Assembly (NCBI GenBank): GCA_025059945.1
Contig: JANXDC010000012.1
Span: forward strand, 62,001 to 126,000
DNA length: 64,000 bases
Direction of reading: 5' to 3'
From: Bacteroidota bacterium
GTDB lineage: Bacteria; Bacteroidota; Rhodothermia; JANXDC01
In this document: piece after piece, positions 7,528 to 17,432 of the stretch
How the letters are laid out: every line of letters begins with the position of its first letter
How positions within the stretch are numbered: position 1 is the first letter of the stretch
The notes under the pieces: generated by a model
Told to the model about the DNA's origin: nothing
Seen by the model: the letters and a program-made list of their open reading frames with translations, nothing else
Database searches by the model: none
Position numbers and translations under genes: made by a program

Positions 7528-9417
7528 ATGGAAGCCCACCGGCCCGATCCAAGCGCTGCTGAGCAAGGGCGCATCGAGCACCCCCCCGCGGATTCCATCC
7601 CGTGCGATTCCGAGTGGCTAGAGCGGCTCGAACAAGCTGAGGCGGATGCGGACATACTGCTGCCGGAGGGCATAATCGAGGTGCCCCGGCAGATCCGGCG
7701 CCACAAGGGGTTACGCCTACGCGGGCAGGGCCTGGAGCGTACGATCCTGCGCAGTCGCGGTGGTGAGGCGCTCCTGCTACTCTCGGGGGGGGCGTTTGTG
7801 CTACAGGACCTCACGCTTGAATATGCCGGAGAGGCCAATGCGGATGTGGTCACAATAGATAACGGCTCGCTGCACATGGAGCGGGTGCGAGTCCGGGGGG
7901 GCATATGGGCGGATTTTCAAAAGCGGGGGGGGAGCGGGCTCTACGTGGCGGGTTCCGCTCAGCTCACGGCTCACGATGTGGAAGTGGGCCCTAACGATTG
8001 GCATGGGATCGAGCTAGCGGGTCGGGCGGAGGCCAGGTTATTGGCCGTCTACGCGCACCATAACCGGCGCAGCGGGGTGGCCTTCACCGAGCGCAGCCAA
8101 GGGCAAGTGGAGGCGCTCAAGTCCGAGGAGAATGAATTCGCTGGCATAGCCGTACACGATGCAGCGCAGCTGCAGCTTACGCAGAGCCACTGCACCCGAA
8201 ATGGGTATGCCGGGATCGCCTTGCAGAGCTCCGGCTCCTGCATCGTGCAGGAGAACGTGGCCGCCCACAATGGGCGACACGGCATCTTCATCGCTGAAGC
8301 CAACTCGGCCGTTGTGGAACGCAACCACTGTCTGCACAATCAGGGATCGGGAATACTGATCGCGGGTCGGGCTCAGCCCGTGGTGCTTGAGAACCGCTGC
8401 GAGCAGAATAAGAAAAACGGCATCGCCGTTGTGCGGTATGCCAAGCCTGCTCGGATCGGGCGCAACCGGTGTGTGTCCAACGGTCTGCATGGTCTGCTGT
8501 GCGCGCACCAGGCTCTGGTCTTCGCCGAAGAAAACGAGCTGCGGGAGAACGGAGCCTCCGGCTTATGCGCGGCCGAGGAGGTCCGCTTAGTGGCGGAACG
8601 GAATCGGATAGAGGGCAACGCCCGGGAGGGCATCCTGCTGCTAGGAGGGGCGCAGGCCGAACTGCTGCACAACCGGATCCACCGAAGCGGTCGGCACGGC
8701 CTCTGGGCCGCAAACCGCTCTCGGGTTCGGATAGGAGGAGGTCGAGTGGGAGCCTCCGGGGGCGTCGGGGTGCTCTGCACACAGGCTGCGGCGGCGCTTG
8801 TGGAGGATCTCGAAGTGCTCCAGAACCAGCGAGGAGGGCTATGGGCGGAGCACGAGGCCTCGGTGGAGGCGCGCCATGTCGTCTTCCGGGGCAACGGCGG
8901 GCCGGGCTGCGGTGCGGGCGGCCGCGCCCGTCTTATGTTGGAGCACGTTACCAGCGCCGAGAATGGCCAAAACGGACTTTTGCTCACCGATCAGGCCCGG
9001 GCCCGCTTGCATCGGGGGCTTTTGGAGCGTAACGCCCTCAGTGGGGCGGTCGCATACGGGGGCGCCTGGTTTGAGATCTCCGAAACCCGCCTGGCCGAAA
9101 ACCAAAACCATGGGCTGCTTCTGACCGAGCAAGCCACGACGCGAGCTCGGGATTTGGTATGCGAGCACAACGCGGGAACGGGCATCTACTTGACCGGACA
9201 AGCCGGAGGGGAGGTTTGGGGGTGTCGCTGCACAGGCAATCGCAACGGGATCTGGGTTGATCCCGCGGTGCGCGCAAGGCTATGGGAAAACACTTGCGAG
9301 GCCAATCGCCGCCTCAACCTCCGGGACCGGCGCTGGGAGGCCCGCTGGGCGCGCTGGCTCTGGGCAGTGGTGGGGCTCATCGGCTTGCTTGGCTTGTTAA
9401 GCATCCTGGGATTTTGA
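7528..9417 (+). CDS. tail-anchored right-handed beta-helix repeat protein (NosD/pectate-lyase-like fold)
   Basis: 629 aa. Residues about 55-100 resemble the pectin-lyase N-terminal strands (LPEGIIEVPRQIRRHKGLRLRGQG). From about 110 to 590 there are some twenty 22-24-residue turns built on the pattern G-[IL]-x-[LV]-x4-A-x7-N-x-[CI]-x2-N, typical of a right-handed parallel beta-helix. The final 20 residues (LWAVVGLIGLLGLLSILGF) are a single membrane segment preceded by basic and Trp residues; there is no N-terminal signal peptide, so the bulk is predicted to be cytoplasmic unless exported another way. No lyase catalytic residues are recognisable. The start at 7528 has GGAAGAGAGG upstream; a TTG at 7483 is possible. 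Function unknown. Confidence 0.75.
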   Translation: MEAHRPDPSAAEQGRIEHPPADSIPCDSEWLERLEQAEADADILLPEGIIEVPRQIRRHKGLRLRGQGLERTILRSRGGEALLLLSGGAFVLQDLTLEYAGEANADVVTIDNGSLHMERVRVRGGIWADFQKRGGSGLYVAGSAQLTAHDVEVGPNDWHGIELAGRAEARLLAVYAHHNRRSGVAFTERSQGQVEALKSEENEFAGIAVHDAAQLQLTQSHCTRNGYAGIALQSSGSCIVQENVAAHNGRHGIFIAEANSAVVERNHCLHNQGSGILIAGRAQPVVLENRCEQNKKNGIAVVRYAKPARIGRNRCVSNGLHGLLCAHQALVFAEENELRENGASGLCAAEEVRLVAERNRIEGNAREGILLLGGAQAELLHNRIHRSGRHGLWAANRSRVRIGGGRVGASGGVGVLCTQAAAALVEDLEVLQNQRGGLWAEHEASVEARHVVFRGNGGPGCGAGGRARLMLEHVTSAENGQNGLLLTDQARARLHRGLLERNALSGAVAYGGAWFEISETRLAENQNHGLLLTEQATTRARDLVCEHNAGTGIYLTGQAGGEVWGCRCTGNRNGIWVDPAVRARLWENTCEANRRLNLRDRRWEARWARWLWAVVGLIGLLGLLSILGF

Positions 9418-9547
9418 CGGCCAAGGCTCGCTCCGGGACCGGATGGCGATTTGTAACCTTTTTGTATCTGGCCTCGTAAGCGGTGGCGCGCTCTGGCCCT
9501 GGCGCGTACCTTATCGCATCGCGTTTGTTTGCGGAAGGAGGTCGGCC

Positions 9548-12500
9548 ATGCGGCGCACACGGGGGCATCTCGTAGTAGCGGTAACCTGTTTGGTCCTATC
9601 TGCCACTCAGGTCGATGCGCAAAGGGATCGTCGAACGCAGCAAGGCGCACCCCCGGCTCCGGCGATCGACTTGGCGGCGCTAAATAAGCTGCCCTGGCGG
9701 CTCATCGGACCCCATCGAGGGGGGCGTGTGGTCGCGGTCACAGGGGATCCCGCCGATCGGCTCACCTTTTACTTTGGCGCCACAGGCGGGGGCGTCTGGA
9801 AGACCACAGACGGGGGCTATACATGGCGCAACATTTCAGACGGCTTCTTTAAAACGGGATCCGTCGGGGCCATTGAGGTCGCCCCCTCCGATCCGAACGT
9901 GATCTACGTCGGCATGGGAGAATCCTGCATCCGGGGCAACGTATCCCATGGCGACGGGGTCTACAAGTCCACCGACGCCGGCAAAACGTGGCGGCATCTG
10001 GGCCTAGCCGAAACGCGACACATCGCCCGGGTGCGCGTACATCCCCAAAACCCCGATATCGTTTACGTGGCCGCCTTCGGACACGCCTTCGGGCCCAACC
10101 CGGAACGCGGCGTTTACCGGTCCAAGGACGGCGGCAAGAGCTGGGAGCGTGTGCTGTATCGCAATGAGCGCACGGGCGCAATCGATCTGGTCATCAATCC
10201 GAAAAACCCTCGGATCCTGTATGCCGCCCTCTGGGAGGCCCAGCGGTATCCGTGGACGTTCGTAAGCGGTGGCCCCGGTTCGGGGATCTTTAAATCCACC
10301 GACGGGGGGGACACCTGGGTGGAGATCACCAACAACCCCGGTCTGCCTCGGGGGCTAAAGGGCAGAATCGGGCTGGCCGTGAGCCCGGCCAACCCAGATC
10401 GCGTCTGGGCCCTCATCGAGGCCGAGGGGGAGGGCAAAGGGCTGTACCGGTCCGATGACGCGGGGGCTACCTGGCGTCGCGTCAACAACGATCCGCCGCT
10501 TTTGCAGCGGCCCTGGTATTACATGCACGTCTACGCCGATTCGCAAAACCCCGACGTGGTCTACGTGCTCAACGTGGGCTTTTGGAAATCCACCGACGGA
10601 GGACGCTCTTTTTCCCAAATTCGGGTGCCCCATGGGGACTGTCATGACCTCTGGATCGACCCTGCTGACCCGAAGCGCATGATCAACGGCAACGATGGAG
10701 GGGCCTGTGTCTCCTATGACGGGGGGCAGACCTGGTCCTCCATTTACAACCAGCCCACGGCGCAGTTTTATCATGTGACTACGGACAACCAGTTTCCGTA
10801 TCGCGTCTACGGAGCGCAGCAGGACAACTCCACGATTTCGGTGCCCAGTCGTTCCGATGAGGGCAGTATCACACAGGCCGACTGGTACGAAGTAGGTGGG
10901 GGGGAGTCGGGCTATATCGCCGTGCGGCCTGATGACCCGAATGTGGTTTTCGCCGGCAGCTACGGTGGGCTGCTTACCCGCTATGATCACCGGACCAAGC
11001 AGGTGCGAAACATCACCGTCTGGCCCGATAATCCCATGGGCGCCGGGGTCAAGGACATGAAGTATCGCTTTCAGTGGACGTTCCCGATCGTGATCTCCCC
11101 CCATGATCCAAACGTGCTCTACGTGACGGCCCAAGTGGTCCTCCGATCCACCAACGAGGGCCACTCTTGGGAGCCGATCAGCCCGGATCTTACGCGCAAC
11201 GACACGACCAAGATGGGGCCCTCCGGAGGTCCGATCACCAAGGATAACACGGGCGTGGAATATTACGGGACGATCTTCGCCTTCGCCGAATCGCCCGTAC
11301 AGCGGGGCGTTCTGTGGGCCGGCTCCGATGACGGGCTCATCCACGTTTCCCGAGATGGGGGCAAGACGTGGCAGAACGTGACCCCACCGGATCTGCCGGA
11401 GTGGGCGCTGATCTCCATTATCGAGCCGTCACCGCACGATGCGGGCACAGCTTATGTAGCGGCCACCCGTTATAAGCTGGATGATTTCCGGCCGTACCTG
11501 TACAAAACCACCGACTACGGTCGCACCTGGACCCGCATCACGAACGGCATTCCGGATGATGATTTTACCCGCGTCATCCGGGCCGATCCCGTCCGGCGAG
11601 GCCTGCTTGTGGCCGGAACCGAAACGGGCATCTACGTCTCCTTTGACGACGGGGGGCGCTGGCACAGGCTGCAGGGCAACCTGCCCGTTGTGCCCATTCA
11701 CGATCTCGTCATCAAGGACGACGATCTGGTCGTGGGCACGCACGGCCGCTCGTTTTGGATCCTGGATGACTGGGGTATCGTGCGTCAATTTACACCGGAG
11801 GTGTTCGCCGCTCCAGCCCACTTGTTTAAACCCGAACGAACAGTCCGCTTCCGGGGCGGAGGCGGTTTCGGCGGCGCTGGCGGGGCGCTTCTAGCCGGCC
11901 AGAACCCCCCGAACGGGGCCGTGATCTACTACTACCTAAAGGAACGCCCCCAGGGCGAAGTGGTGCTCACGATCCGCGATGCCCGGGGGCAACTTGTGCG
12001 TCGCTTCTCTTCGCGCGCTCCGGAGCGCTCCGAGGGGGCGGCCCCGGGGCCCACGGGAACCGAGGAGATGGGCTTCCCCGGAGGGGGACCGGCGGGTATG
12101 ATGCGTCTTCCGGCTGAGCCAGGTCTAAATCGCTTTATCTGGAACCTGCGCTATCCGGATGCGCGCACGCTGCCCGGGCTTGTGCTCTGGGCCGGCACCA
12201 CGGCTGGACCCCTAGCGGTGCCGGGCCTCTACACGGTGGAGCTCTCCGTCGACGGGCGCACGTACACGCAGAGCTTTGAGCTCCTCAAAGACCCCCGCCT
12301 GCCCACGACGCAAGAGGAGTTCGAAGAGCAGTTCCGGCTCTATGTGCAGGTTCGGGATAAGCTCTCTGAGACCCACGAGGCTATCCTGCAAATCCGGGAT
12401 CTGCGGCAGCAGCTGGAGGCTTGGGGACGGCGCGTTCAGGGCCACCCTCGGGCTCAAGAGGTGCAGGGGCTAGCGCGGGAGATCACGGCCAAACTTACGG

Positions 12501-12790
12501 CCATTGAGGAGGAACTCATTCAAACCCGCATCCGGGCCTCGCAAGATGCGCTCAACTACCCCATTAAGCTCAACAACAAGCTGGCCGCGCTCCTAAACGT
12601 GATCCAAAGCGCCGACGCGCGGCCCACTCAGCAGACGTATGAGGTATTCCGGGACCTGAGCGGGCGCGTGGACCGAGAGCTGGCGCGGCTGAGGACGGTT
12701 GTCTCGGAGGATCTGCCGCGCTTCAATCGGCTTGTGCGCGACCTGGAGCTCCCCGCCTTACAGACGCGAGTTCCGGCCACGAATAATTAG
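9548..12790 (+). CDS. exported sortilin/VPS10-like BNR-repeat (WD40/YVTN) protein
   Basis: 1080 aa, opening with a signal peptide (RTRGHLVVAVTCLVLSATQVDAQ) and an AAGGAGG site (9535-9541) 6 nt before the ATG. Residues about 40-760 hold many BNR/Asp-box repeats of the S-x-D-x-G-x-x-W type (KTTDGGYTWRN, KSTDAGKTWRH, RSKDGGKSWER, KSTDGGDTWVE, VSRDGGKTWQN), folding as one or two beta-propellers. The remaining quarter contains a Gly-rich linker, a beta domain and an alpha-helical segment (about 920-1070). Proteins of this size and plan are common secreted proteins in FCB bacteria and acidobacteria, usually annotated glycosyl hydrolase or sortilin; the actual substrate is unknown and no glycosidase active site can be assigned. 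Confidence 0.85.
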   Translation: MRRTRGHLVVAVTCLVLSATQVDAQRDRRTQQGAPPAPAIDLAALNKLPWRLIGPHRGGRVVAVTGDPADRLTFYFGATGGGVWKTTDGGYTWRNISDGFFKTGSVGAIEVAPSDPNVIYVGMGESCIRGNVSHGDGVYKSTDAGKTWRHLGLAETRHIARVRVHPQNPDIVYVAAFGHAFGPNPERGVYRSKDGGKSWERVLYRNERTGAIDLVINPKNPRILYAALWEAQRYPWTFVSGGPGSGIFKSTDGGDTWVEITNNPGLPRGLKGRIGLAVSPANPDRVWALIEAEGEGKGLYRSDDAGATWRRVNNDPPLLQRPWYYMHVYADSQNPDVVYVLNVGFWKSTDGGRSFSQIRVPHGDCHDLWIDPADPKRMINGNDGGACVSYDGGQTWSSIYNQPTAQFYHVTTDNQFPYRVYGAQQDNSTISVPSRSDEGSITQADWYEVGGGESGYIAVRPDDPNVVFAGSYGGLLTRYDHRTKQVRNITVWPDNPMGAGVKDMKYRFQWTFPIVISPHDPNVLYVTAQVVLRSTNEGHSWEPISPDLTRNDTTKMGPSGGPITKDNTGVEYYGTIFAFAESPVQRGVLWAGSDDGLIHVSRDGGKTWQNVTPPDLPEWALISIIEPSPHDAGTAYVAATRYKLDDFRPYLYKTTDYGRTWTRITNGIPDDDFTRVIRADPVRRGLLVAGTETGIYVSFDDGGRWHRLQGNLPVVPIHDLVIKDDDLVVGTHGRSFWILDDWGIVRQFTPEVFAAPAHLFKPERTVRFRGGGGFGGAGGALLAGQNPPNGAVIYYYLKERPQGEVVLTIRDARGQLVRRFSSRAPERSEGAAPGPTGTEEMGFPGGGPAGMMRLPAEPGLNRFIWNLRYPDARTLPGLVLWAGTTAGPLAVPGLYTVELSVDGRTYTQSFELLKDPRLPTTQEEFEEQFRLYVQVRDKLSETHEAILQIRDLRQQLEAWGRRVQGHPRAQEVQGLAREITAKLTAIEEELIQTRIRASQDALNYPIKLNNKLAALLNVIQSADARPTQQTYEVFRDLSGRVDRELARLRTVVSEDLPRFNRLVRDLELPALQTRVPATNN

Positions 12791-12802
12791 GGCTGACCCC
12801 GG

Positions 12803-12858
12803 CACGGGGCCCCTTTATCCCCCGTAGCTGCGTATTCAGGGGTAAGGGGGCCCTCGTG
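12803..12858 (+). repeat. long imperfect inverted repeat between the sortilin-like gene and the M28 gene
   Basis: Arms 12803-12822 and 12839-12858 are roughly complementary over 20 positions with a few mismatches, including uninterrupted GGGGCCC/GGGCCC and CCCC/GGGG blocks, and a 16-nt loop. No U-run follows, so it is not a standard intrinsic terminator; it could attenuate transcription or protect the upstream mRNA end. Confidence 0.5.
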
Positions 12859-12887
12859 CAAAGGGCTAGACAGAGGAAAGCAAGGCC

Positions 12888-15023
12888 ATGCGCGTCCGAT
12901 TGTGGCTCTGGCTTGGGGTTTTGGCCGCGCCCACCTGGGGCTCGGGGCAGGAGTTTGTCCTGCTTCCTCCGGAGCAGGTGCGATGGATCTGGCAGGAGGT
13001 TTCAGGGGATGCGGCCTATGAGCACATCCGTTACATGACCCAGTTTCATCGGCCCGGCGGCGGGGCCGACGGGCTATGGCAGGTGGCCGAGTATGTAGCC
13101 CAAAAAGCCCGCGAGTACGGACTGGAAAACATCCGGGTTATCCGCCAGCCTTACGGTTCGCGGCGCCCCTGGAACGCCCGGCTAGCCGAACTCTGGATCC
13201 TGGAGCCGGCTCCGGAGCGGGTTGCGAGCACCCTCCAGAGCCAACTTCACCTGGCCGATTACTCCGCTTCAGTCGACACTGTGGCGGAGCTTGTCGATGT
13301 GGGCGCCGGCTCCAGAGCCCAAGACTACGAGGGACGCGAGGTGCGCGGCCGCATCGTGCTCGCCCATGGACCCCTGGCGGCCGTGGTGCGCGAGGCCGTG
13401 CGCATGCGCGGTGCTTTGGGGGTGGTTTGGTTTCCCGACCCCACGCTTGAGCGCAACATAAGCTATCCGGACCAAATCAACTGGACTCGCCTGCCCACGG
13501 ACTTACCCGATGGCACCTCAGGTACTTTCGCTTTCGTGCTATCGCTGCGACAGGGGCTACAGCTGCGCGCCCGACTCAGCCGGGGGCTCTTGCGCGTGCG
13601 CGCCCTTGTAGATGCAGCCTACAGCTCCACACAGGGAGACGCACCCTGGCAGGTCATGGTCGAGGCCTATATCCGGGGCTCAGAGCCGGATCTGCCGCAG
13701 GACGTCGTGCTCACGGCTCACCTGCAGGAGGAGAAATACTCCGCCAACGATGACGCCTCTGGCTGCGCTAGCTTGCTGGAGATCGCGCGGGCTCTTAATC
13801 GGCTCATCCAAGAAGGGCGCATCCCGCGGCCGCGCCGCAACCTGCGCTTCTGGTGGGTGACGGAGATCTCGAGCCAGCGCCAGTATTTCGCCGATCATCC
13901 CGAGGCGCACCGCCGCATGTGGGTGAACCTTAATCACGACATGGTGGGCGCCCATCAGGGGCAAGATGTGCTGCGCGTGCAAAACGTCACGCGGCTTCCG
14001 GCTACGCGCTTTCACTTCTATAACGACGTGGTGGAGGCCACCCTGGAGTTCGTGGTGGCGGCCAACACAAGCGAACTGGCCCAACAACAGGCCGGCGTCG
14101 AGGGGCTGTATCCCATACCCCACCTAGCCCATCTGGGCAGCCGACATCGATACAACGCGAAGATGATCTTCTTTCACAACAACACGGACCACATGACCTT
14201 CAACGAGGCCCCCATCGGCGTGCCCGGTGTGACGTTTACCAACTGGCCCGATCACTACATCCACACCTCTGACGACGACCTCTGGAACATCGACCGAACG
14301 CAACTAGGCCGAAACGCCCTGGCCGGCGCGCTCATCGCCTACGCCATGGCCTCGGTCAAGCCCGAGAACGCGCTAGTCTACCTGTCCGAGACCATCGGCA
14401 GGGGCGCCGAGCGGCTCGCCCGCAACTTGCGCCTGGGCTTGCTCTGGATCGCCCGTGAGCCGAACCCGGATGAAGCCTACTGGCGTGCGCGCTGGCAGCT
14501 GGATTACGCCCTAGAGCGGGAGCGCATGGCCGTAAGCTCGATTGCGCAGATCGGCCCGGATCTGGAGGGGCTCGTCTCAGGGGCCCTGTCGGAGCTAGAA
14601 CGCCGGGCCGCCGCGCTGCGGGCGGAGCTTGAGAGGGCTTATCGGGTCCGCACGGGCCGACGCGGCACGCCTCCGGAGCCCGCGCTCTCGGAAGCCGAAC
14701 AGGCCCTGGCCGCTATGCGGCCCGTGCTCCTCGGAGGGCCGCGGGAATTTTTGGAAAAGCGCGCCCAACTTCCCTCCGTGCCCGGTCTGCACGGGCTGAT
14801 GGCCTTTGAGACGCTTAATGCCGTAGACGGCCGCCGCACGGGGCTGGATATCTTCCGATTTGTCGCCGCAGAGGCGCGCGAGGCGGGCGCTCATTATTAT
14901 GGATCTGTGCGACCGGAGGCCGTGCGCGCCTACTTAGAGGGCGCCGCCCGGACGGGCCTGATCCGGCTTGAGCCGGCTGGCCAAAGCCGCCGGCCCACCA
15001 GGCCCTCGGGATCGTCCTTGTAA
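12888..15023 (+). CDS. exported M28-family metallopeptidase-like protein with PA insert
   Basis: 711 aa with an N-terminal signal (MRVRLWLWLGVLAAPTWGSGQ). A protease-associated-like segment (about 130-215, RIVLAHGPLAAVVREAV) precedes the M28-like zinc peptidase core (about 265-500). Core motifs: TAHLQEEKYSANDDASGCASLLEIARAL (read as AHLQ then NDDASG), FWWVTEISS, NLNHDMVGA and the terminal His in YIHTSDDD. The bridging Asp and last His are present, but the usual H-x-D reads H-L-Q and the catalytic Glu-Glu pair reads Thr-Glu, so metal geometry or activity may differ. The C-terminal 200 residues are helical. Secreted aminopeptidase or DPP-like function is the family expectation; activity is uncertain. 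Confidence 0.8.
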   Translation: MRVRLWLWLGVLAAPTWGSGQEFVLLPPEQVRWIWQEVSGDAAYEHIRYMTQFHRPGGGADGLWQVAEYVAQKAREYGLENIRVIRQPYGSRRPWNARLAELWILEPAPERVASTLQSQLHLADYSASVDTVAELVDVGAGSRAQDYEGREVRGRIVLAHGPLAAVVREAVRMRGALGVVWFPDPTLERNISYPDQINWTRLPTDLPDGTSGTFAFVLSLRQGLQLRARLSRGLLRVRALVDAAYSSTQGDAPWQVMVEAYIRGSEPDLPQDVVLTAHLQEEKYSANDDASGCASLLEIARALNRLIQEGRIPRPRRNLRFWWVTEISSQRQYFADHPEAHRRMWVNLNHDMVGAHQGQDVLRVQNVTRLPATRFHFYNDVVEATLEFVVAANTSELAQQQAGVEGLYPIPHLAHLGSRHRYNAKMIFFHNNTDHMTFNEAPIGVPGVTFTNWPDHYIHTSDDDLWNIDRTQLGRNALAGALIAYAMASVKPENALVYLSETIGRGAERLARNLRLGLLWIAREPNPDEAYWRARWQLDYALERERMAVSSIAQIGPDLEGLVSGALSELERRAAALRAELERAYRVRTGRRGTPPEPALSEAEQALAAMRPVLLGGPREFLEKRAQLPSVPGLHGLMAFETLNAVDGRRTGLDIFRFVAAEAREAGAHYYGSVRPEAVRAYLEGAARTGLIRLEPAGQSRRPTRPSGSSL

Positions 15024-15058
15024 CACGCCGAGGCGGCCTTGCGTCCTGCCATCGGACC

Positions 15059-17425
15059 ATGCAGCCGCCTTGGACAAGCGCAGGACGCGCCATGCCGGCC
15101 CTATGGGCCGCGCTGGCGCTGGCGACGGGGATCGGCATCGGGGCGGCCACGCCTCAGCTTCATCCTGAGCTCTTCTGGATTTGCGCTCTCAAGGCGGCTC
15201 TGGGGCTTGTGCTAAGCTACCTGGGCTATCGCCTTTGGCCGCATCTGAGCTGGATCGGGATACCCCTCTGGAGCTCTCTTGCCCTTCTTTTGCTAAGCGC
15301 CGGAGCCCTTCGGTATCGATCCTTTACGGACGTGTCCGCTTGCGACATAGGGCTTCTGGCTAGCGCCTATGGCTCCGTGGAGGTGGCCCTAGAAGGAACC
15401 GTCGTGGCCGATCCGGATACCACACGTGCCGGCCTGCTGCGCTTCCGGCTTAAGGCGGAGCGCCTGCGCTTTCCCCTGGATACCTTCGTGACGGGATACG
15501 TACAGGTGCGCCTTGCGGCCCGTCCGTCTGGTGCGTGGCCGCAGCTAGCCGCAGGCGATCGCCTGGCCCTGGAGGGCCTGCTTGAGGTTCCGCCTTCTGG
15601 CCGCAACCCCGGCGGCTTTGACCTTCGGGCTCATCTAGCGCGCCAACGCGTACATGCTGTCTTGTTCGTGCGCCATGCAGGGGACTTGGTGCAGCTCGGA
15701 TCGCATCGTTCGCCTCCGGAGGCCCTCCTTCAGGGCGTGCGCCGCTGGATTCGGGGGGCCTTTTGCGCCCACGTGCCGGAGTCCGCCCGCGGGATACTGC
15801 TTGCCATCTGGCTTGGGGACCGGCGTGAGCTTGATGAAGAACTCGAGGAGGCCTTTGCGCGGGCCGGCACGCTGCATCTGCTGGCCGTATCGGGCATGAA
15901 CGTGGCGCTGCTGGCCTGGCTGGTCTACTTGGTAGTGGGAGCCTATACGGGCAGAAGACCGGAGCGGCGTCCTCTGCGGGCTGCCTTGGTGATAGGCGCC
16001 GTCCTCTTGTACGCGGCCGTAACGGGAGCTCAGCCCTCTATTGTGCGCGCTGCGATCATGACAGCGGTCGTGCTGCTGGCCGAATGCCTGGAGCGCCCCT
16101 GGACCGGCCTGAACACGCTCGGGGTTGCGGCCCTGTTGAGCCTATGGTGGCGACCCACGGACCTATGGGATCCCAGCTGGCAGCTTTCTTTTTCCGCCAT
16201 GTTGGGGTTGGTGCACCTGACCCCTCTGCTACAGACCTGGACCCGGCGGGATCGGTGGGCGGTGTGGGCTAGACCACTCGGGGACATGGTGTGGACCTCC
16301 TTGGCGGCCCAGCTGACCACAGCGCCCGTGTTGGTGGCGCACTTCGGACAGCTTTCCTGGGTGGGCCCCGTAAGCAACCTCGTGGCGATTCCGGCTACGT
16401 GGATCGCCTTCGGGGCGGGCGCCGGGGTGATCGTGGGGGCCGCGCTTCCATGGTCTGAGCCGGCCCATTGGGCCGGAGCGCTCTCCGCTTGGGGGGTGGC
16501 GGCGCTGGAGCATAGCTCCCGGTGGGCGGCCTCTTGGCCCTTCGCCTCAAGCTTTTATCATCCCGAAAACGGGTTTCTGTGGGCTGCGATCGCCCTTGCG
16601 GTTCTGGCCGTGCTGATGGCTCATAGATCCCGATGGGCTTGGCGTCTCCTCTGCGCCGCGGGCTTGGCTTACGCCGTCGGGCGTGCGACGGTGCTAATCA
16701 GGGGCCCTGAGCTACAGGTGGCCTTCTTGGACGTGGGCCAAGGCGATGCAACCGTGGTGCGCACCCCTGGAGGGCGCACCCTCGTTTTCGACGCGGGCCC
16801 CAAGACCGATACGTGGGATGCCGGACGGCGGGTGTTACTGCCCGTGCTTCGGCGCTGGAACGTTCGAGGCCTAGATGTGCTGCTGCTCTCGCATGCCCAC
16901 GTTGACCACACCGGAGGCCGAGCGGCGCTGGAGGCTGCCCTGCCCGTGCGACGCCTGCTGGGGCCAGAGGCGCGCTCGTTCTGGGGCGCCGGGGATACGC
17001 TCCATGTCGAACCCGGATTGCGCCTTTACCTGCTCCATCCGGCCCCAGAGGATTCGCTGCTAGCGGAAAACGACCGCTCCTTTGTGTTGCTCTTGCAGTA
17101 TGGCCGTACCCGCTTCCTGTGGGCTGGCGATTTGGAGCGCGAAGGGGAAAACCGCCTGCTCGAGCGGTGGGGAAACTTCCTGCGTGTCGACGTCGTCAAA
17201 GCTCCGCATCACGGCGGCCAGAGCTCAAGCCAGACGGCGTTCATTCGGGCCACCCGGCCCTCTTGGGTGGTGATCTCCGCGGGTCGGCGCAACCCCTTCG
17301 GACACCCCCATCCAGAGGTGCTGGCGCGCTGGCGGGCGGCCGGGGCTCGCATCTGGCGCACGGACGCACAGGGAGCTGCGCTCTTCGCCTCCGATGGCCG
17401 CCGGGTGCGTTTAATAAGCCGATAG
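15059..17425 (+). CDS. comEC: ComEC/Rec2 DNA-uptake channel protein
   Basis: 788 aa with the three expected parts: an N-terminal DUF4131 region with membrane segments and a soluble OB-like domain (about 60-190), a Competence domain with many helices (about 215-480; the hallmark AGTLHLLAVSGMNVALL is at about 270), and a C-terminal metallo-beta-lactamase domain (about 555-780; LDVGQGDATVV, LLSHAHVDHTGG, DVVKAPHHGGQSS). ComEC translocates single-stranded DNA across the inner membrane during natural transformation; the C-terminal domain is thought to degrade the second strand. No comEA or pilus genes are nearby. The gene is followed after 7 nt by ypdA. Confidence 0.94.
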   Translation: MQPPWTSAGRAMPALWAALALATGIGIGAATPQLHPELFWICALKAALGLVLSYLGYRLWPHLSWIGIPLWSSLALLLLSAGALRYRSFTDVSACDIGLLASAYGSVEVALEGTVVADPDTTRAGLLRFRLKAERLRFPLDTFVTGYVQVRLAARPSGAWPQLAAGDRLALEGLLEVPPSGRNPGGFDLRAHLARQRVHAVLFVRHAGDLVQLGSHRSPPEALLQGVRRWIRGAFCAHVPESARGILLAIWLGDRRELDEELEEAFARAGTLHLLAVSGMNVALLAWLVYLVVGAYTGRRPERRPLRAALVIGAVLLYAAVTGAQPSIVRAAIMTAVVLLAECLERPWTGLNTLGVAALLSLWWRPTDLWDPSWQLSFSAMLGLVHLTPLLQTWTRRDRWAVWARPLGDMVWTSLAAQLTTAPVLVAHFGQLSWVGPVSNLVAIPATWIAFGAGAGVIVGAALPWSEPAHWAGALSAWGVAALEHSSRWAASWPFASSFYHPENGFLWAAIALAVLAVLMAHRSRWAWRLLCAAGLAYAVGRATVLIRGPELQVAFLDVGQGDATVVRTPGGRTLVFDAGPKTDTWDAGRRVLLPVLRRWNVRGLDVLLLSHAHVDHTGGRAALEAALPVRRLLGPEARSFWGAGDTLHVEPGLRLYLLHPAPEDSLLAENDRSFVLLLQYGRTRFLWAGDLEREGENRLLERWGNFLRVDVVKAPHHGGQSSSQTAFIRATRPSWVVISAGRRNPFGHPHPEVLARWRAAGARIWRTDAQGAALFASDGRRVRLISR

Positions 17426-17432
17426 AGCCAAC

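Noticed and set aside
8000-9300. Periodic sequence suggestive of a repeat or CRISPR array
   Set aside because: The periodicity is a degenerate 22-24-residue protein repeat (beta-helix turns) in one open frame, with no exact DNA repeats.
10355-11344. 329-codon open frame on the minus strand inside the sortilin-like gene
   Set aside because: It is antisense to a gene with clear BNR repeats and signal peptide, has no recognisable domain, and arises from GC-rich codon bias.
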